Notes: generated by a model from the sequence alone, not told the origin. Numbered from the stretch's first letter, positions 50,705-64,000 are shown. The stretch: 64,000 nucleotides of DNA from Pelecanus crispus (GCF_030463565.1 NC_134651.1:16008734-16072733); one strand, 5' to 3'. Made by a program: numbers and translations.

Positions 50705-50815
50705 CCCTTAATTGGTTTAGTGTTGGACTTGGTAGTGTTAGGTTAATGGTTGGACTGGATGATCTTAAAGGTCTTTTTGCAACCTAAACAATTCTATGAT
50801 TCTATGATTCTATGA
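50705..50815 (+). mobile_element. CR1 3' end fragment
   Basis: About 110 bp of CR1 3' UTR (GGTTGGACTGGATGATCTTA, then AAGGTC) ending in three perfect ATTCTATG units (about 50791-50815). It lies some 65 bp after the previous CR1 in the same orientation. It is either a separate, highly truncated insertion or a tail misaligned from the first by a rearrangement. Confidence 0.85.
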
Positions 50816-53029
50816 TAATTCAATGAACACTTATTATATTCTTACCTTGTTTCCATGGCTGCCCTCAGCTGGTAGAGCTGCAGCCGGTGCGGTGCACTCT
50901 GGCCTTCAGGTGCGGGCCCGTGCCAGGCATGCAGGGTGTGGAGAGAAAATGCAGAGAGGCTGGGTTTGCTGCTCATGCATTACTCAGTCCAACTGCATAG
51001 TCACAGGAGCTGCTGCAGGACTGGCAGTTCCAAAAAGCAGATACCTGTCTTCCTGTGTGAGAAAAGTATCTGTGTCCAAACTGGATATAAAGTAGACCCT
51101 GGTTTGCTGGACTCATTGTTTGGTTTAATATTAAAGCAGACAGGAATAAGGGTTTTTTTAACTGCATGAAGTGTATACTTCATTTTCTTTGCCATCATCA
51201 TTTGTCTTTCTTGCTCATGTCAAAAATCTGGTGTCTGTTTAAATGAATGAAGAGCACTCTTGATAAGGAACCTTTTATTCTGCTCATGCTGCCTTTTACC
51301 TGACTGGTGCAGGGAGAGCCAAGAAGAGCTTCTAAGAAATGTCAGGCTGGAGTAAAAGTATGCCATTTGTGAGGAGGCAGGTATTTGCGGTCCTTTATCA
51401 AACGTTGCTATGCTTTTGGAAATCAGCCTTTTTCTCTCAGACTTACAGGCTTTATTTTTTAATAGCATTTCATCACAGGCACATATATCATTTAGCTTGG
51501 TTTTGCTATTTAAATCTGGCCTGGGGATGTTCACCCATTCTGCATGATTGTGGCCATGTTCTTTCTGGGAACTGGCAGCAAAATGTTGTATTTTAAATGT
51601 GCTTTCTAAAATGATAAATGCTGTTAAATAAAATATTACACAGATCATGCCATTCAAAATAATATTTTTACAAAATTCAGCACAAGACAGTGAACACTGA
51701 ATGTGACCATGATCCAAAAGTCTGTGAAGCTTGGCTCCCATTTCTATCAGACTGTTGTGTTTGTTCCAGATTCAGCTCTGATCTCCACACAATGCCATGC
51801 TCGTGGCATTATTGATGTTTCACGTGATACAAAGGCAGAATTTGAGCCAAGGAAGTATTCCTGTAAAAGGAATCATGCTTACATTTGTTAGAGCTGGAAG
51901 CAGTGGTGATGGTGGTGATGTATGTTTGGAGAGGCTGTGTGATTTATTCTCAGTATGTGGTGCTACATGTGAACTAAATTGAGTACTGTTAGTGGGGGAA
52001 CACATTGTAGCCCTTCATTTACCCTTCTTTGAGTGAATTCATCTCATCTGAAGCAAACTTTATGTAAAAATTATGTTCAGGGTAGAACTGAGTTAAAATT
52101 TGAGAATATTAAAGACTGAAATAGAATAACCTAAGTTGTAAAATTTGTGACTACTCTATATGTGGTTCTTTTATTGTGCAGTAGACCATGACGGTTTGGG
52201 CACCTTCTGTTGAAACGTTAATGATTTAAGGCACTTGTAGGTCATAAGAATGATCCCATTTAATTTTTAACTGATCATAAAATTATCAGTTTCTGGAAAA
52301 GGCTGTGGTCATGGCAAAGCAAGCTGTTGTTTGCACTGCTTAATCATCTCCGAAAAATGGGTTTGGACTAATGTGTAATTAGTAATTTTTAAAATGTCTT
52401 TTCTCGAAACAACAAACAAGACTTCTCATTAAATACAGTATGTATTCATAAAAACACATTTATACTTTGGAACAAGAGGAGAAACAGAAATTGCTGTTTG
52501 AACTGGCCTCTACTTCTTGTTGAACCTAATCATTGTGATTAAAATTTAATGTTATCAGTGATAATTACTATGTGAAAAACTCTCTTCTCCAATGTAACTG
52601 TGAAAAGACTTAGAAGTCATTTTTTACTTCTGGAATTCCGACAATTTACAAAGAATTACACCTATAAGACCCTCTTAACGTTATCTACCATGTTCTTTGA
52701 GCTACGCAGAAGCACAAAAAGCTGGATTTTCCTCTCTGTGCACATTGATGGAAAGAAACACTTATTTTCTAGTTAGAAAGGGGTTTTGCTCTTTCTGAAA
52801 AAGAAATGTAGCCAACAGGAGAGTAAAAGATGGTATTTTTAACACAGAGGCATTAAGCAGCTTCTTCGACTTCTACACAAAACCATCATTTTGTCCCTCC
52901 TCATCAGAGCAGTTAAGAATGAAGAGAATAATTATTGTTGTTGTGGCTGAACACCCAGTTGTTCCAGGCATATACTGGTCATCAGCCTAACCCTGCCCAA
53001 TTCCTGTGGGATGAAAACAGACAGGGCAG
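50816..53029. other. No gene recognised
   Basis: Intergenic DNA. The largest ORF is a 173-codon minus frame (51220-51741). It has no recognisable domain, is overlapped by plus-strand ORFs, and its composition looks like translated noncoding sequence. I do not call it a gene. Confidence 0.45.
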
Positions 53030-53190
53030 AAGTACTATTATCATCATCTCACAGAGGAATTAGGCCACTTAAGCACTCAGTAACTTGCTGGAGGTCCTCA
53101 GGAAGCTTATGGCAGGGTGAAAATTGGAACTGCCTACTGTCTCAGCCCCAGAGCAGTGCTATCTGCAAACCACTATGGTCTGAGAATCAG
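53030..53190 (+). mobile_element. Probable ancient MIR-like SINE
   Basis: ATTATCATCATCTCACAGAG, then CACTCAGTAACTTGCTGGAGG, shown here in part, then GGCAGGGTGAAAATTGGAAC reproduce the MIR order: attatccccattttacagatg / aagtaacttgcccaagg / gcagagctgggattcgaac. Diverged but collinear over about 150 bp. Confidence 0.5.
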
Positions 53191-56100
53191 CACCTTCTAC
53201 TCAAGTTATTATAAATAAGAACAAACATTTTATGAAGTAAAATAAAAAGCAGCTAAATTCCAATACTCATGAGCTTGATAATGTTAAAAATAGGTGCAAG
53301 TTTCCAAGTGTGGAGTGGTACCTGATCTACTGTAGAAGTAACCCTTCCTCGCAAATCTGTCGCTTCAATCAAAATCTAATCAAAGTACCCAGTATGCTGC
53401 TGAAAAGGTGTGTATGAGCTACAGAACCAAAGAGCTTGACTCTTCATTGCCTTATGTCCCTACTTACACCTATATGGAGTAAGTATAATGTCCTGGCAGA
53501 GCAAAAATGGAAGCAATTAATACTCAATGCATACATGTGTAAATGGCTAGAAAACGGGAGCTACTATTTTGCAGGAATTTTCAACATTTCAAAATGTGTG
53601 TTTGTCCTGAACTGGAGCAAATAGTTGGCCTCTCTTGTGAAGGGAAAAGTTTGGAAAACACTGGCCTAGAATGATTGGATTGATTTGAGAGGTGATAGTG
53701 TAGAATCTTATACATGTTGTGGTAAATGAAATACAAAATAGTATGCTATGTTATTTAGGACAGTATGAAAACTAAGGAATAGTTTTACCTTTAAAAACAC
53801 ATCATTGCTTCATTGAAGCAACTTACTTGATCAGAATGATTCTGTTGGTGTACAAAGATCACTAATGAGAATTTCTCTTTTAGTATTTCAGTGCATGTGA
53901 AGTCTTTGATTTGTTTAAATAGCATGTGACTGTAGCATAAAAATATGAACTTTGAATAATCACCTTGGATCCATAACACCTTTTTTGAAGGTCCTTCGTG
54001 CTTTCCTGACTCTCCTGAATAGTTTATCCTTGCTGTATCACCTTTTGCAATACAAAAGCCAGCTTGTCAGTATGTTGTATTGGTGTTTACAAATTTATTT
54101 TTCCAAAACCTGTGACCCTCCACCAGTTTGGAGTGTTTGCACTGGAACCAGAATTTTGGTTTTCGTCTAAATTTCAAAGGATAAAATCCACCACAGAGAT
54201 CCACAGAGTTACACGTTTGACGTGCATTTTGAAGTCCCTCCATTGTGGAGCTGGAAGAGCAGCTGGGTGAACAGGCTGTGGCAGGAGCCTCCACCTCCTG
54301 CACCTGCCCATGTAGCAGGAGCTCCCCTCTCCTACCTGAAAGAGCTCCGTGTTGCGAGGCTCTGACTAGGGGAAAAGACACTTCTGCTCTACTTTTTCTG
54401 TCTGCCCCTCCGCTGCGTGTCACAGAGGGCGGAGGGCCTAGAGAAACATTGGGGAATTGCATAAAGAACATGGGGAGCACTGCTGGGCCAGAGGAATGGG
54501 GGGACAAGGCTAATTAGTGGGGCTAACTACCCCCTTGGAGCCATTTTCTTTCAAAGTTAATGAATGTCTAGAAGACCTAGTGATTTGTGCTAATTTTGGT
54601 TCTTAATGGTCCAGAGACTCGGAACATCTCTCTGTATGATTGCTTCCGATTTAAAAGTCTAATTTAGGTGGCTGTTTTCTTTATTTAAATCTTGGCCAGA
54701 GCGCACTGTCATCCCTGTTTGTAAGTCATTACCCCTGGGTGCACTCAGACAGCCTGGCTAGGCCAGGGTGTGCCTTTGACACTCCCATTTTCACGTTACC
54801 TGTTTCCACTGCACGTTTTGGGGGCTGGGTTGTTTATCCAGACATTGACTGTTTTTCAAAAGAGTAAAACTAGTTCCTAGGCAACCTTAATGAATGGTAA
54901 GAACATGTTTGTTCATAATTTAGATGACTTTAGCTTGTTTATTGTGATGTTTGGTTTATTGTAATGGGCTGGCTTAGCTTATTAACAGTGAACTATGTAA
55001 ATACAAGGATGGGAACAACAAACCACCAGAGGATCACAGCACGGTTATCAGGCTTTTTTTCTTTAAAGTGTTTTTATTGAATAGGTTTATATTGTTACCT
55101 TTCTAACACCAAAGGGTAGTGATATTTAAAATGCTTTGATCTTTAGAAAATAAGAATTACAGAAGGTGAATGCCAGTTTCTTAAAGCCTCTCTTAGTGTA
55201 CCTACAAAGAAACATAAAAATGTATAAACGTGTAAACATATCTATGTACACTTACCTATATTCTCTGTATAGTTTCATAAGCATATGTAAAGAACATGCT
55301 GTGTGTTATATTATCATTCAAAATGTTTTTGTCCAAAGTACAGATCTGTGTTTTTTGATGTAGCTGCCCTTTGTAGCAGGAGCTTGGACTAGTAGGCTTA
55401 GGAGGACAATTTTGGTCATAATGACTGATGTTTTTAATTTTCTCCTCTGAAACATACATAAAGGGTCAGGGTCACTCTGTGTTATGAAGTCAGCAAATCA
55501 TTAGATGTTGAAATCATCTAATGGGTGATGTCAACATGTTGAAATGTTGCTAAAACCAAAGTACTGGCACAAAGACATATAAATCATTTTAGAAATGTAG
55601 TGGATGAAATACATGTGCTTGCTACAGGTAATCAGGGAGTGAGGGTGTTATTTATGAACATATTTAATCATTCAGGTCAATTTTTGGAAGAGGCTGAGAA
55701 ACAGAATGTTTTTCTGCCATTCCCAGTTTATATTCAGCCGAGAGTGTGTTTTCCTCACCAATTTGCAACGATTTGGGTACCTGTTTTCTGAAGGAAGAGC
55801 TGACACAGTCTAGCTGGAACAGTATTCTACCACTGAAGGACTGCAGAGTTCTTTGAACAATTGATGTAAAACATGCTTACTGCCTCCCTGTTGTGGCATG
55901 TAACTGAAACAGAAGTACATACAAATCTTAGTGAATTGATACTACGCTATAAACCTCTGTTTGGAAGTGCCAGGTACATTTCTTTGTTCATATTTTAATG
56001 AACTATTTATAGGCATCAAGATTCTGCATCTGTTTCAAGAACTATTCTTTCTTTTGCAGTATTTGGGTTTGTTTTTTGTTTTTTTTTTATTTTATTTTAT

Positions 56101-58164
56101 TTGAGCATGGGGTTATAACCACAAGACATTTACTTCAACATTAGGGCAAGTTGACTGGAAGCAATGTCTGTTCTGGTTTAATTATATTAAGCCAAGAAAA
56201 GAAAATCCATACAGGAAAGCGTAGCTATGTGATATAATAACTCTTTATCAATTCACAGAATCAGCAACATTCTTGGTAATTTGCCTTGTATCTGAGCAAC
56301 GTGAAATCAGCACAGTATAATTTGTTCTGATTTCTTTTTAAGGCCAAAACATGCCATTCTTTTTCTCACATAACTGCATTTTGTTTTCTAGTTTTCCCAT
56401 TGATTTCTATAGGTCTGTTCAAGATAAAAGCTAGTTCTAATTTGGAGTGAAGTGGAAGAACCTAGTACTAGGAAGACTGGCTTTTACTTACCTAGAAGTT
56501 ATAGCTGTAGTGAACTCTCCAGAATTGCATGTGGAGAAGTGAGCTGGCAGGAGAAGAGCTATCTGACACATCTGGCAGGTCTCACTTTCACTGCGAGCTT
56601 TGACACTTCTGAGAATCCAGAATTGAAAAAATACACAGAGGTGGGAGGAGGAACATCTGTTGCCTCACTGAATAGTATGTGCACGATGGTTTCCAACAAT
56701 GAAAGTCTTGGGCCAGCTGTGTCAGTTTTGTTGCAGTTTAGGGTGTGAGTCTGTTTCTCTATACCAGACTACCAATAGCATCCAAGGAGAGATTTTCGTA
56801 GGTGGGAAAGGAACTTCCAGTTCTTTATGCTGTGTCTGAAGTGAGGATGAAATAGGAATGGTCAGTGCTGGTTGTAGGTTACTTCAGAAGTTGGAGTCTC
56901 ATGGAGGTCAGCCTCTGGACATTAGGACAACGTTGCTCTTGGGCAGGCTGCCCTGAGGCAAAGCAGGACGTGGCTGTGTATTCCTCAAACTTTCATCCAC
57001 AGGCAACTTGATAGGAGGCGTGCTGTAACCAGCATACTACTTTGTCTTTTGTAAAGGATGTTCCACCTTTGATCAGTGATCACATCCCATCTGTTCTGTT
57101 GCCTTTTCTTCTCCCCTTGTGTTAACTGTGTTTGTCTGCTTTTTCTTCCTTATGACTTTGCTGCCTCAGCACCTCTAGCCCTTTCTTCACTTAGGGAGGT
57201 CTTACAGGATTTGTCTGCCTTTGCACATTGTTTTGGGACCTTTCCTGCTTGTGTGCTCTGAAGACAGTAAAAGCATAGGGTTTGCTTGTTTTTAAGAGAT
57301 GTTTCAAAAGAGCATTAGCATTGTAGAAAAGCTTGCAATAATCAGGAAATGAAAGAGAAGGAAGAACATCAATTCACAAGCAGATATTTTGCCTGCTTCC
57401 ATGCATTCTCAATTTAAAAAGCCTCTTGGCTTTCTTTTATTTTATTCTTATAGTACCCCAATATCTTAAAGCAGCATTAGCATCCATGACTCTAACACAA
57501 GTTTTTGAAGTGCTCATCATTTCCTTCTGTATTATTGCTGAGAAAAGGGAGTAGATGAATCCCAAAACCTAATACAGGGCTGATCAGATTGAAAATTGGT
57601 ACCCAAATACCAGTGTCAGGTGTCTTTGGATTGCCCTGAGATGTATTAAGTTAGGGTAAATGAAAAGAAAATAGCTTTGGTTGTTTCAGCTGAGTGGCAA
57701 CGTGCTTTCTTGGAGATATGCTCTCTCTGCTATAGACAGATCACAGAGATAAGGTGAGCACAATAAGAGGACTAAAGTCCTATTTAGCATGTTTCTCCCT
57801 GTTTTTAGTGATATGTGTGTATAGCTTGTTGCTAGTGGGGAAACATAGTAAAAACAATAGTTTAGCTAAGTGCAGTAGAATGTTGATAATAAGAGCTCAT
57901 AGTAAGAGTTTAGGATGCGTTTTTACTCATGGAGACAGAACAGACAGTCCTGATTAGGAGGCAAATCAGAAATTGTTATTATTTTTTCTCTCCTTGGCTA
58001 TTTTTCTATTTTACTTTGCTGAAATGTCAACCAATGCTTACAATATTCTATCCCTAGTATCTGCAAGATTCATTTTGAGCCTTTCCTGGGAGACGTTTGT
58101 TAAAATAGCCAGTGCTTGCAAATGAGTGACATTTTCTGATATATTCTGAATATTTTCTGATTTG
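53191..58164. other. No gene recognised
   Basis: Intergenic AT-rich DNA. A moderately GC-rich piece at 54230-54520 has overlapping ORFs on both strands (146 codons on minus) with no known features. No splice-bounded exon was recognised. Confidence 0.5.
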
Positions 58165-58263
58165 TAACTTGGTTTTTGTTTGTTGGTTTGGGGTTTTTTG
58201 TTTGGTTGGTTTTGTTGTTATTTTTTGGTTTGGGGTTTTTTTGGGTTTTGGGGTTTTTTTTTT
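58165..58263. repeat. GT-rich low-complexity tract
   Basis: Almost 100 bp of the plus strand consist only of T and G apart from one or two bases, as irregular TTTGGGG and TTTGG words. G4 runs sit at 58190-58193, 58232-58235 and 58250-58253 with G3 at 58243-58245. The minus strand is translated in some frames as Lys/Pro/Thr-rich sequence, which is an artefact. Confidence 0.9.
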
Positions 58264-60883
58264 ACGTTCTTGCATCACCTAAAATATGGCTTAGAAGAAA
58301 CCAATCTGCTTTGAGAGAAGCTCTTAATTTTGTTTAGGTTAAGTGAGAGTGATATCGTGAGATTTAATTTGCCTTACTAGTGAAAGTTGTAAGTCAGAAT
58401 TGAAATGCTGCTGTAGGCAAAACTGAATTTAGTAGAACAAAATTGGCAGAAACAAATAGCAACAGGATTTTATTTAAAATGTTATTTTATTTAAAAAGTG
58501 GTGAAATTGGTCAAGAATAAAATATAAATGGAAAAAAACTAATCAGAAAAACAGAACATTTCTAGAAAGAATATCTGCCTGTTCAGACACCCAAATTCTA
58601 TCACTGTGTAATTCTCATGCCTTCAAATGCAAAGGTTATATGAACCTGAATACTCCTTTTTCTTATGTCATGACTCTCTGGAAAAAAGGTGTGAACCACT
58701 ACATGATGTATTTTATACTATTCTGTGTTGTCTCTGGGATGCCTGTAGTTACTGACTGGAACTCAGTGATTTTTTTGTTTGGTTTTGTACGTTTACATAC
58801 TGTTTCATGGAGAATGTGGGAGGATCCTGTATTTTTTTTTCTTTTTAATGTGCCTCAGGTTACCAGTTTGCTGACAATTATTTGGATTAGAGATACATCA
58901 TGCTAGAGATGCACATTAACCCAGTGGGCTAAGTCTGAATGAACTGAGGTAGCCCAATTATCACACCAAAAGGCAATTCACATGGCAGCTGTTGTTTGAA
59001 GCTTTTCACAAGCTGAAAAAAAGTTTACAAATCCAAAGGAATAAACCAGTTCTGCTCAAATACAATGAGAGGACACAGAGAAGGCAACTGGGGAACAAAA
59101 ATGTTTGAAATGCATGAAAGGTTACAGGAAGGGTTTGGGAGATGATACCAAGAGGGAGTCAACACCATGCACCTGGAGAGGGCAGGCTCACTCTTCCAAC
59201 CCCATGACCATGTAAGTAGATAACAACAGCTAACAGTTTGTAAGATCCATGGGTAGGACTTCTCTCATGTTTGAATCTGACTACTGAAACTCCCATCTAG
59301 GGTACCTGAATGCTCAAATTACGTCATTAGTTAGCAGGGACTAGAGCATACATGAGGTATGGAGAGCCCTGTTACGCAGCAGGAAGAGTCCTAGCTGGTG
59401 GAATGGCTGGATGAGATGGCTTGCTTTTGAAAGTGATAAAACAGTGTGTTCTGAAAGCTTAAAATATAGCAAAGCAAATTGGTTCATGTTATTTTGTGGA
59501 AGAAGGAATGGAAATGGTAGGACCACAAGGAAGTAGCTGATGTAGAAAGCTGTGGAAAGGTGGGAGAGGGGCTTAAGTTGCAATAAGCTCACCAAGGTGC
59601 ATCCACATGCCTTACTTTACGAGAAACTAGATGGAAAGGAAAATGAGGAACAAGTGAGGGCCTATTGTGGCAGTGAAAATAAGAGGAAGTAGAAATCAGT
59701 CATAACTAGGATTCATTAAAGAAAGTAACTGTTGTCAGCTGCAGAAAATGACCTCTTCGGGGTTAAATTCTCCAACTCATGAGGGGCTTGAATAGGCTGA
59801 ACTCCAGCTGGATGATGAGGAGCTACAGCTGCAAAACTTGAGTGATAGAGAAAAGCAATGACTTAAAGGTCAAGCAACTAAAAAGAAACAGGCTTTATAA
59901 GAGGTGAGTGTATGAAATGCTAATTTTAGAGGGGGGGAATAAATAAATAAAAAAAGTTTAAAAACATAGGTGGCTGGCAGAAATGTAAACATGTATTTGA
60001 CTTCAAAAAGGTTTGATACTGCTTATAGTGTGTGTGGAAAACCACCCCTTCAGCAAGTCATACAGTCATTAAGGCTTGGGGCTGGCATGCAGAAATGTAA
60101 TGAAACTCTTTCCTTAAATACAGTTGATACAAGAAAAACATTCAGATGGTGCACAAGCACTTGGAAAAAAAAAAATGGGTGTGGTGATCCAGATAAGAAA
60201 TGCAGAAATGAATTAAATGTGTTGTGGTCGCTACTGTGGTGGTTTTTTTTAAAAGTAATTGCATTAGAACTATTATGTGCCTGGAAACTTAAAATGTAGC
60301 TAGTGATTAAGTACATAAATTGCAGTTGTGTTTCCACAAGGTAGCCCAAGAAGGAGTGCCAAAAGCCAATTTTCTAGGAGAGGGAGCAAATTGATGTGCC
60401 TTTGAAAGAGAGATGTCAGGAAAAGGACTGGTAACTTGTCAGGAGTCCTGAGAATGTGGTAGGAAAATGCATTTTCTATCAGCCTCTTTAGGCAGCTTGC
60501 ATTCTACCTGTGTAGTGGTAACCAACTGACTGAGGTCTTGGGATGTAGGACTGTAGGAAGTACAACTTGCTATCAAGTCCAGACCCTGCTATCAGCAGCA
60601 GCTGGACTGTATATTTTACACAGACTGATTGTATTCTTTTGTAAATGCCTGGGGGTTTTGCTGTACTGATGATTTGTATTGTAAAATGCTTTATACAGTA
60701 GCATCTTTCTTCCCTACAGCAGTGTGACCTCTGGTTTGTATTTAGAGTTTAGAAGAGAGGCCCTGGCCAGTGTTTGTTGCTTTGTACTCTCTGTTTGAAC
60801 TTAGGAGCTGTGTAAAGTTATAATGACTAATGTACTCTGTGTGTGCTGAGGTAGGTCACCACCTGTTTGGAATGAAATATAAG
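58264..60883. other. No gene recognised
   Basis: Intergenic AT-rich DNA. ORFs up to 109 codons (59970-60299) overlap antisense ORFs and show no recognisable features. Confidence 0.5.
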
Positions 60884-61145
60884 GACAAGGAGTAATGGTT
60901 TTAAACTAAAGAAGAATAGATTTAGACTGGATATAAGGAAGAAATTTTTTACAATGAGGGTGGTGAAACACTGGAACAGGTTGCCCAGAGAGGTAGTGGA
61001 GGCCCCATCCCTGGAAGCATTCCAGGTCAGGTTGGATGGGGCTCTGAGCAACCTGATCTGGTTAAAGCTGTCCCTGCTCACTGCAGGGGGGCTGGGCTAG
61101 ATGATCTCTAAAGGTCCCTTCCAACCCAAAGCATTCTATGATTGC
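60884..61145 (+). mobile_element. CR1 LINE 3' end, strongly truncated
   Basis: Begins within the ORF2 C-terminal tail and continues through the CR1 3' UTR to a single ATTCTATGATTG end. It aligns to the last 260 bp of the 2735-3195 copy with about ten differences by eye. The 5' truncation to about 260 bp is typical of CR1. Confidence 0.95.
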
Positions 61146-64000
61146 TGCTATAGTAATGTCACTATTCCTTCAGCTGCTGCCCTATTCTGCTTCCTAAAAC
61201 TTATCAACAATTTTGATAGGTCCAAGAGTTGCCTCCTTCTGTTTTTAAGCATCTCACCTGTTCTAGAGTGTGCTTTTCTCTTTGTGGTAATTGCAGTCAT
61301 CCACATTCAGGTAGGCATGAGAGCATGGATTACAATATTCAGCTATGCCTGGATCCCTCATGTAGGCTACAAACAGATTCTAAAGTAGACCAAAGTTAAC
61401 ACACTAAACTATTTCTAAGCAAGTCTGCTCTGTAATGATTACTGGAAAGTCCTGAACAAATCAGGGTTTGGTCAGCAGATATTTATCCAAAGCATTTACC
61501 ATGTGAGGCTTGCCATAAGCCAGACACTACTGCATCCTGTCCCCTCCTTTCATGTTGGACAAGTCTGAACATGCTTGTTTTGCTGACTAAAATTTACACA
61601 GTCAAGTTTCTCTTCCTTGTATTCTCTCACATTGATGAGTGTCATATAATCACCAATGCTTTGTTTAGTTCCCTTCCCTGTCTCCCCTCACGTACACATG
61701 CAATGAAATGTGTCTTCCGAGGGTCTTCACAGAATGTTGTCTTTTTTACTTTAACAAAAAAAGTTTAAAACTTATGTTCGTTAATTAAAAGGCTCTAGTT
61801 CTGCTCCATATAAACTTGTTGAGGTTGGGTTTGCATCTCTAGATTACATGATTATGGAACTAACTTTGTGAGGTTTTCCTCTTTAATTTTGTAGATGAGG
61901 ACTTGGTAGCTGCTGGCTCAAGACAGCCAAGCTGCATATTCTGTCCTTGTCTGGGGCTCTGAGGTCTTACTCAAAGCCCACAGACATTAACAAAAAGGTT
62001 TCCTTTAGCTTTGGATCACATAAATTCTTATGTCCTGAAGGGCCTATCTGTAGTACATACAAACAACTAAGATGTATACAGCAATAGCTCACAGACAGGA
62101 ATCATGTAAACTAATGTGGAAAGAGATGTTAACAGTGTGATTAGTTAGCGTGATCTGTGTTATCAGCTGTTATTTCAGCGATGGTAAGTGGCAGATTAAA
62201 TTCTCAGTGGAATTTTCCTTTCTTCTTTCAGGCAGCGCTTGCAGCATACGCATCCCCTCTCTAAAGGGCATGTTTCAATGAATGCAGGTCATAGTTCTTA
62301 GCAACAAAATCATGATTATTTTTGTCAAATTGTATGCCATATAATGTACAGTGTTTCTATGAAAAAGGAATAGTGGAAAGAAATTTGTAGAAGACTCCTC
62401 CCCCCGTTCTTCCTGAAGAAATTCATGGGCAGTTGTAACAACTCTTTTCCTGCTCTTACTTTAAGGTTTTGGGAGTACTTTACAGATGTCAATTAGGCTT
62501 TACAACAGATCTGAAAGTAGGAAAAAAATTGGTTTGTTCACTTCTTAAAACATAGGAAGCTCTGAGTGGAAAATGATAGCTGTTTGAAAGCTAATTGTAA
62601 TGCTGTGAAATAATCTGAGGGAGAAAATTGCACATATTGTGACAACCAAAATTTTGGAGAAAATTAGGGAGGTAAGCAGTAATTGGAAAAAATTGCTTGA
62701 AGCCTGGGGTTAACAAACCTAAATTTCAGAGATTGTGACTATATGCAGACCTGCCCTTCAAACATTTTCCTCTTACCAGCAACTATTTTTATGGTGATAA
62801 ATTGTTTTATAAATTGACTCTGAGATGTAATTATAAAAATGGTATCTGGCACCAGCGACCTAATGTTGCCTTGTAGCACTTTCAAAAGCAAACAACTACC
62901 ACATTCAAAACCAGGAGCAAGATTGATCTATGCTGTTCCTGCAAAGTTAAATGATTATAAATGTTCTCTTGGCTTAAGGCAAAATCCTTCTTTTTTATCA
63001 TTGTACAGTGTGCTAGTGGCTGATCGAAAGGTGCAGGAGCAGAGGGTGTTTACAGGGGGGGGCTTAAATGTTATACATTACACACTTTAATGCTAATCCT
63101 AAAAGAAGCAATCAATGCACAGTCTGCTTCCATCTCAGCACCTGCTCCCTCTTAGGGGCCTCAGACAAGGTGGTGAGAGTATGAAAAGGTGCATTAACTC
63201 ACACCTCCCATGCAGCAGTAGATGTGTAGCACATAGTGAACTATACCTCAGCTGAGGCCCCAGTTCACCTATAGCCTAGTCTACAGTCTGCCATCAACAG
63301 AGGGATAGGTTTTAATTTCTGTAAGCCATGGGCCAGGTCTCCAGTGTTTAAAAACAATATTCGCTGATCTTTTTTCCTGTGGCTTTTAGTATATTGAGAT
63401 AGATTAAAATGTTATGATTATCTTCCCTGCAAATTAAATTTTGTTTCCAAAAGGTCCTAATTCTAGCTGGAAGCTTTCTGGGATAACAGTATTGAATGAA
63501 GGTTAATGGTACTTAAAATCCATGCAATTAATATACTTAAAGACTTAGAATGATAGATATTGTCCATAAAGTCTAAAATTGTGGGAGGATTATGTACACT
63601 TTAGTCTGTGTTTAACTGCGTATATTTTAATAAGATTTTAAATTTCTGGTTTGAGTTTTTATTTCAAATAACAATAACAAAACAATTATGTACAAAAGGG
63701 ATTTATAAACTTAAAAAAGCCCCTCACATAAAATTCACAATGTGCACTAATGCTTGTTATCCTAATTACCGTGGTCCCTTTTGAGGCATGCTTTGGTGTA
63801 AAATAATTAATTTTGATGCCTGCAGCTTAAGATGTGTAACTTGCTTCCACCAGTTGTCTTACTGTAGAGCCCACAAGGGTGGAAACTGATGCTTAAGTTT
63901 ATTTTGTTATTCTAATAAGTCTTTTCATATTTTTAGAAGCCCTATCTGCCATTGAGAGATCAGAGCATAGTGTTATTCAAGGTTAACATGGATGTTCCCA
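61146..64000. other. No gene recognised
   Basis: Intergenic AT-rich DNA to the window edge. ORFs are at most 95 codons. A G6-7 run near 63055-63062 and other small homopolymers are the only simple repeats of note. Confidence 0.5.

Noticed and set aside
51220..51741. 173-codon minus-strand ORF
   Set aside because: No domain, no good context, overlapped by antisense ORFs and with the composition of translated AT-rich noncoding DNA.

Overview
This window is vertebrate nuclear DNA from a bird. It contains CR1 LINE fragments with the typical CR1 3' octamer-like tail, a solo ERVL-type LTR of a kind I associate with neoavian birds rather than chicken, and a one-coding-exon receptor that reads as an intact bird AGTR1. 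Most of the window is AT-rich, intronic or intergenic, and holds no recognisable gene. There are no operons, prokaryotic mobile elements, CRISPR arrays or tRNA/rRNA genes.

Layout. 1-21.1 kb: mostly featureless DNA downstream of AGTR1. It holds a 5'-truncated CR1 (2735-3195), a GC-rich patch with an 11-bp minisatellite (8.4-9.2 kb), a candidate conserved regulatory stretch (11.56-12.01 kb) and a small GC-rich patch with 21-bp tandem repeats and a CTCF-like motif (19.88-20.10 kb). 21.5-45.2 kb, minus strand: the AGTR1 gene. I predict a noncoding first exon in a CpG island (about 45188-44999, with a TATA box upstream and a consensus splice donor), one intron of about 21.7 kb and a last exon beginning at 23302 that carries the whole 359-residue coding sequence. 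The intron holds a solo LTR (36016-36586), two copies of a 164-bp repeat 5.5 kb apart, LTR-like DNA beside the second copy, a GATA/MEF2 motif cluster (26.92-27.40 kb) and a 16-bp palindrome. 45.6-64 kb: upstream intergenic DNA with a CR1 fragment that retains part of its reverse transcriptase (49596-50640), a second CR1 tail (50705-50815), a MIR-like SINE, a GT-rich tract and a third CR1 end (60884-61145).

Only one cellular protein-coding gene is supported. AGTR1 encodes the type 1 angiotensin II receptor, the Gq-coupled receptor of the renin-angiotensin system. The exon/intron model comes from sequence signals alone, with no transcript evidence. The most useful leads are the CpG-island promoter with a strong-context upstream ORF and unstable simple repeats in the predicted 5' leader, the 164-bp duplication with possible LTR remnant, and the candidate enhancers. 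I found no clear evidence of a previously undescribed system.
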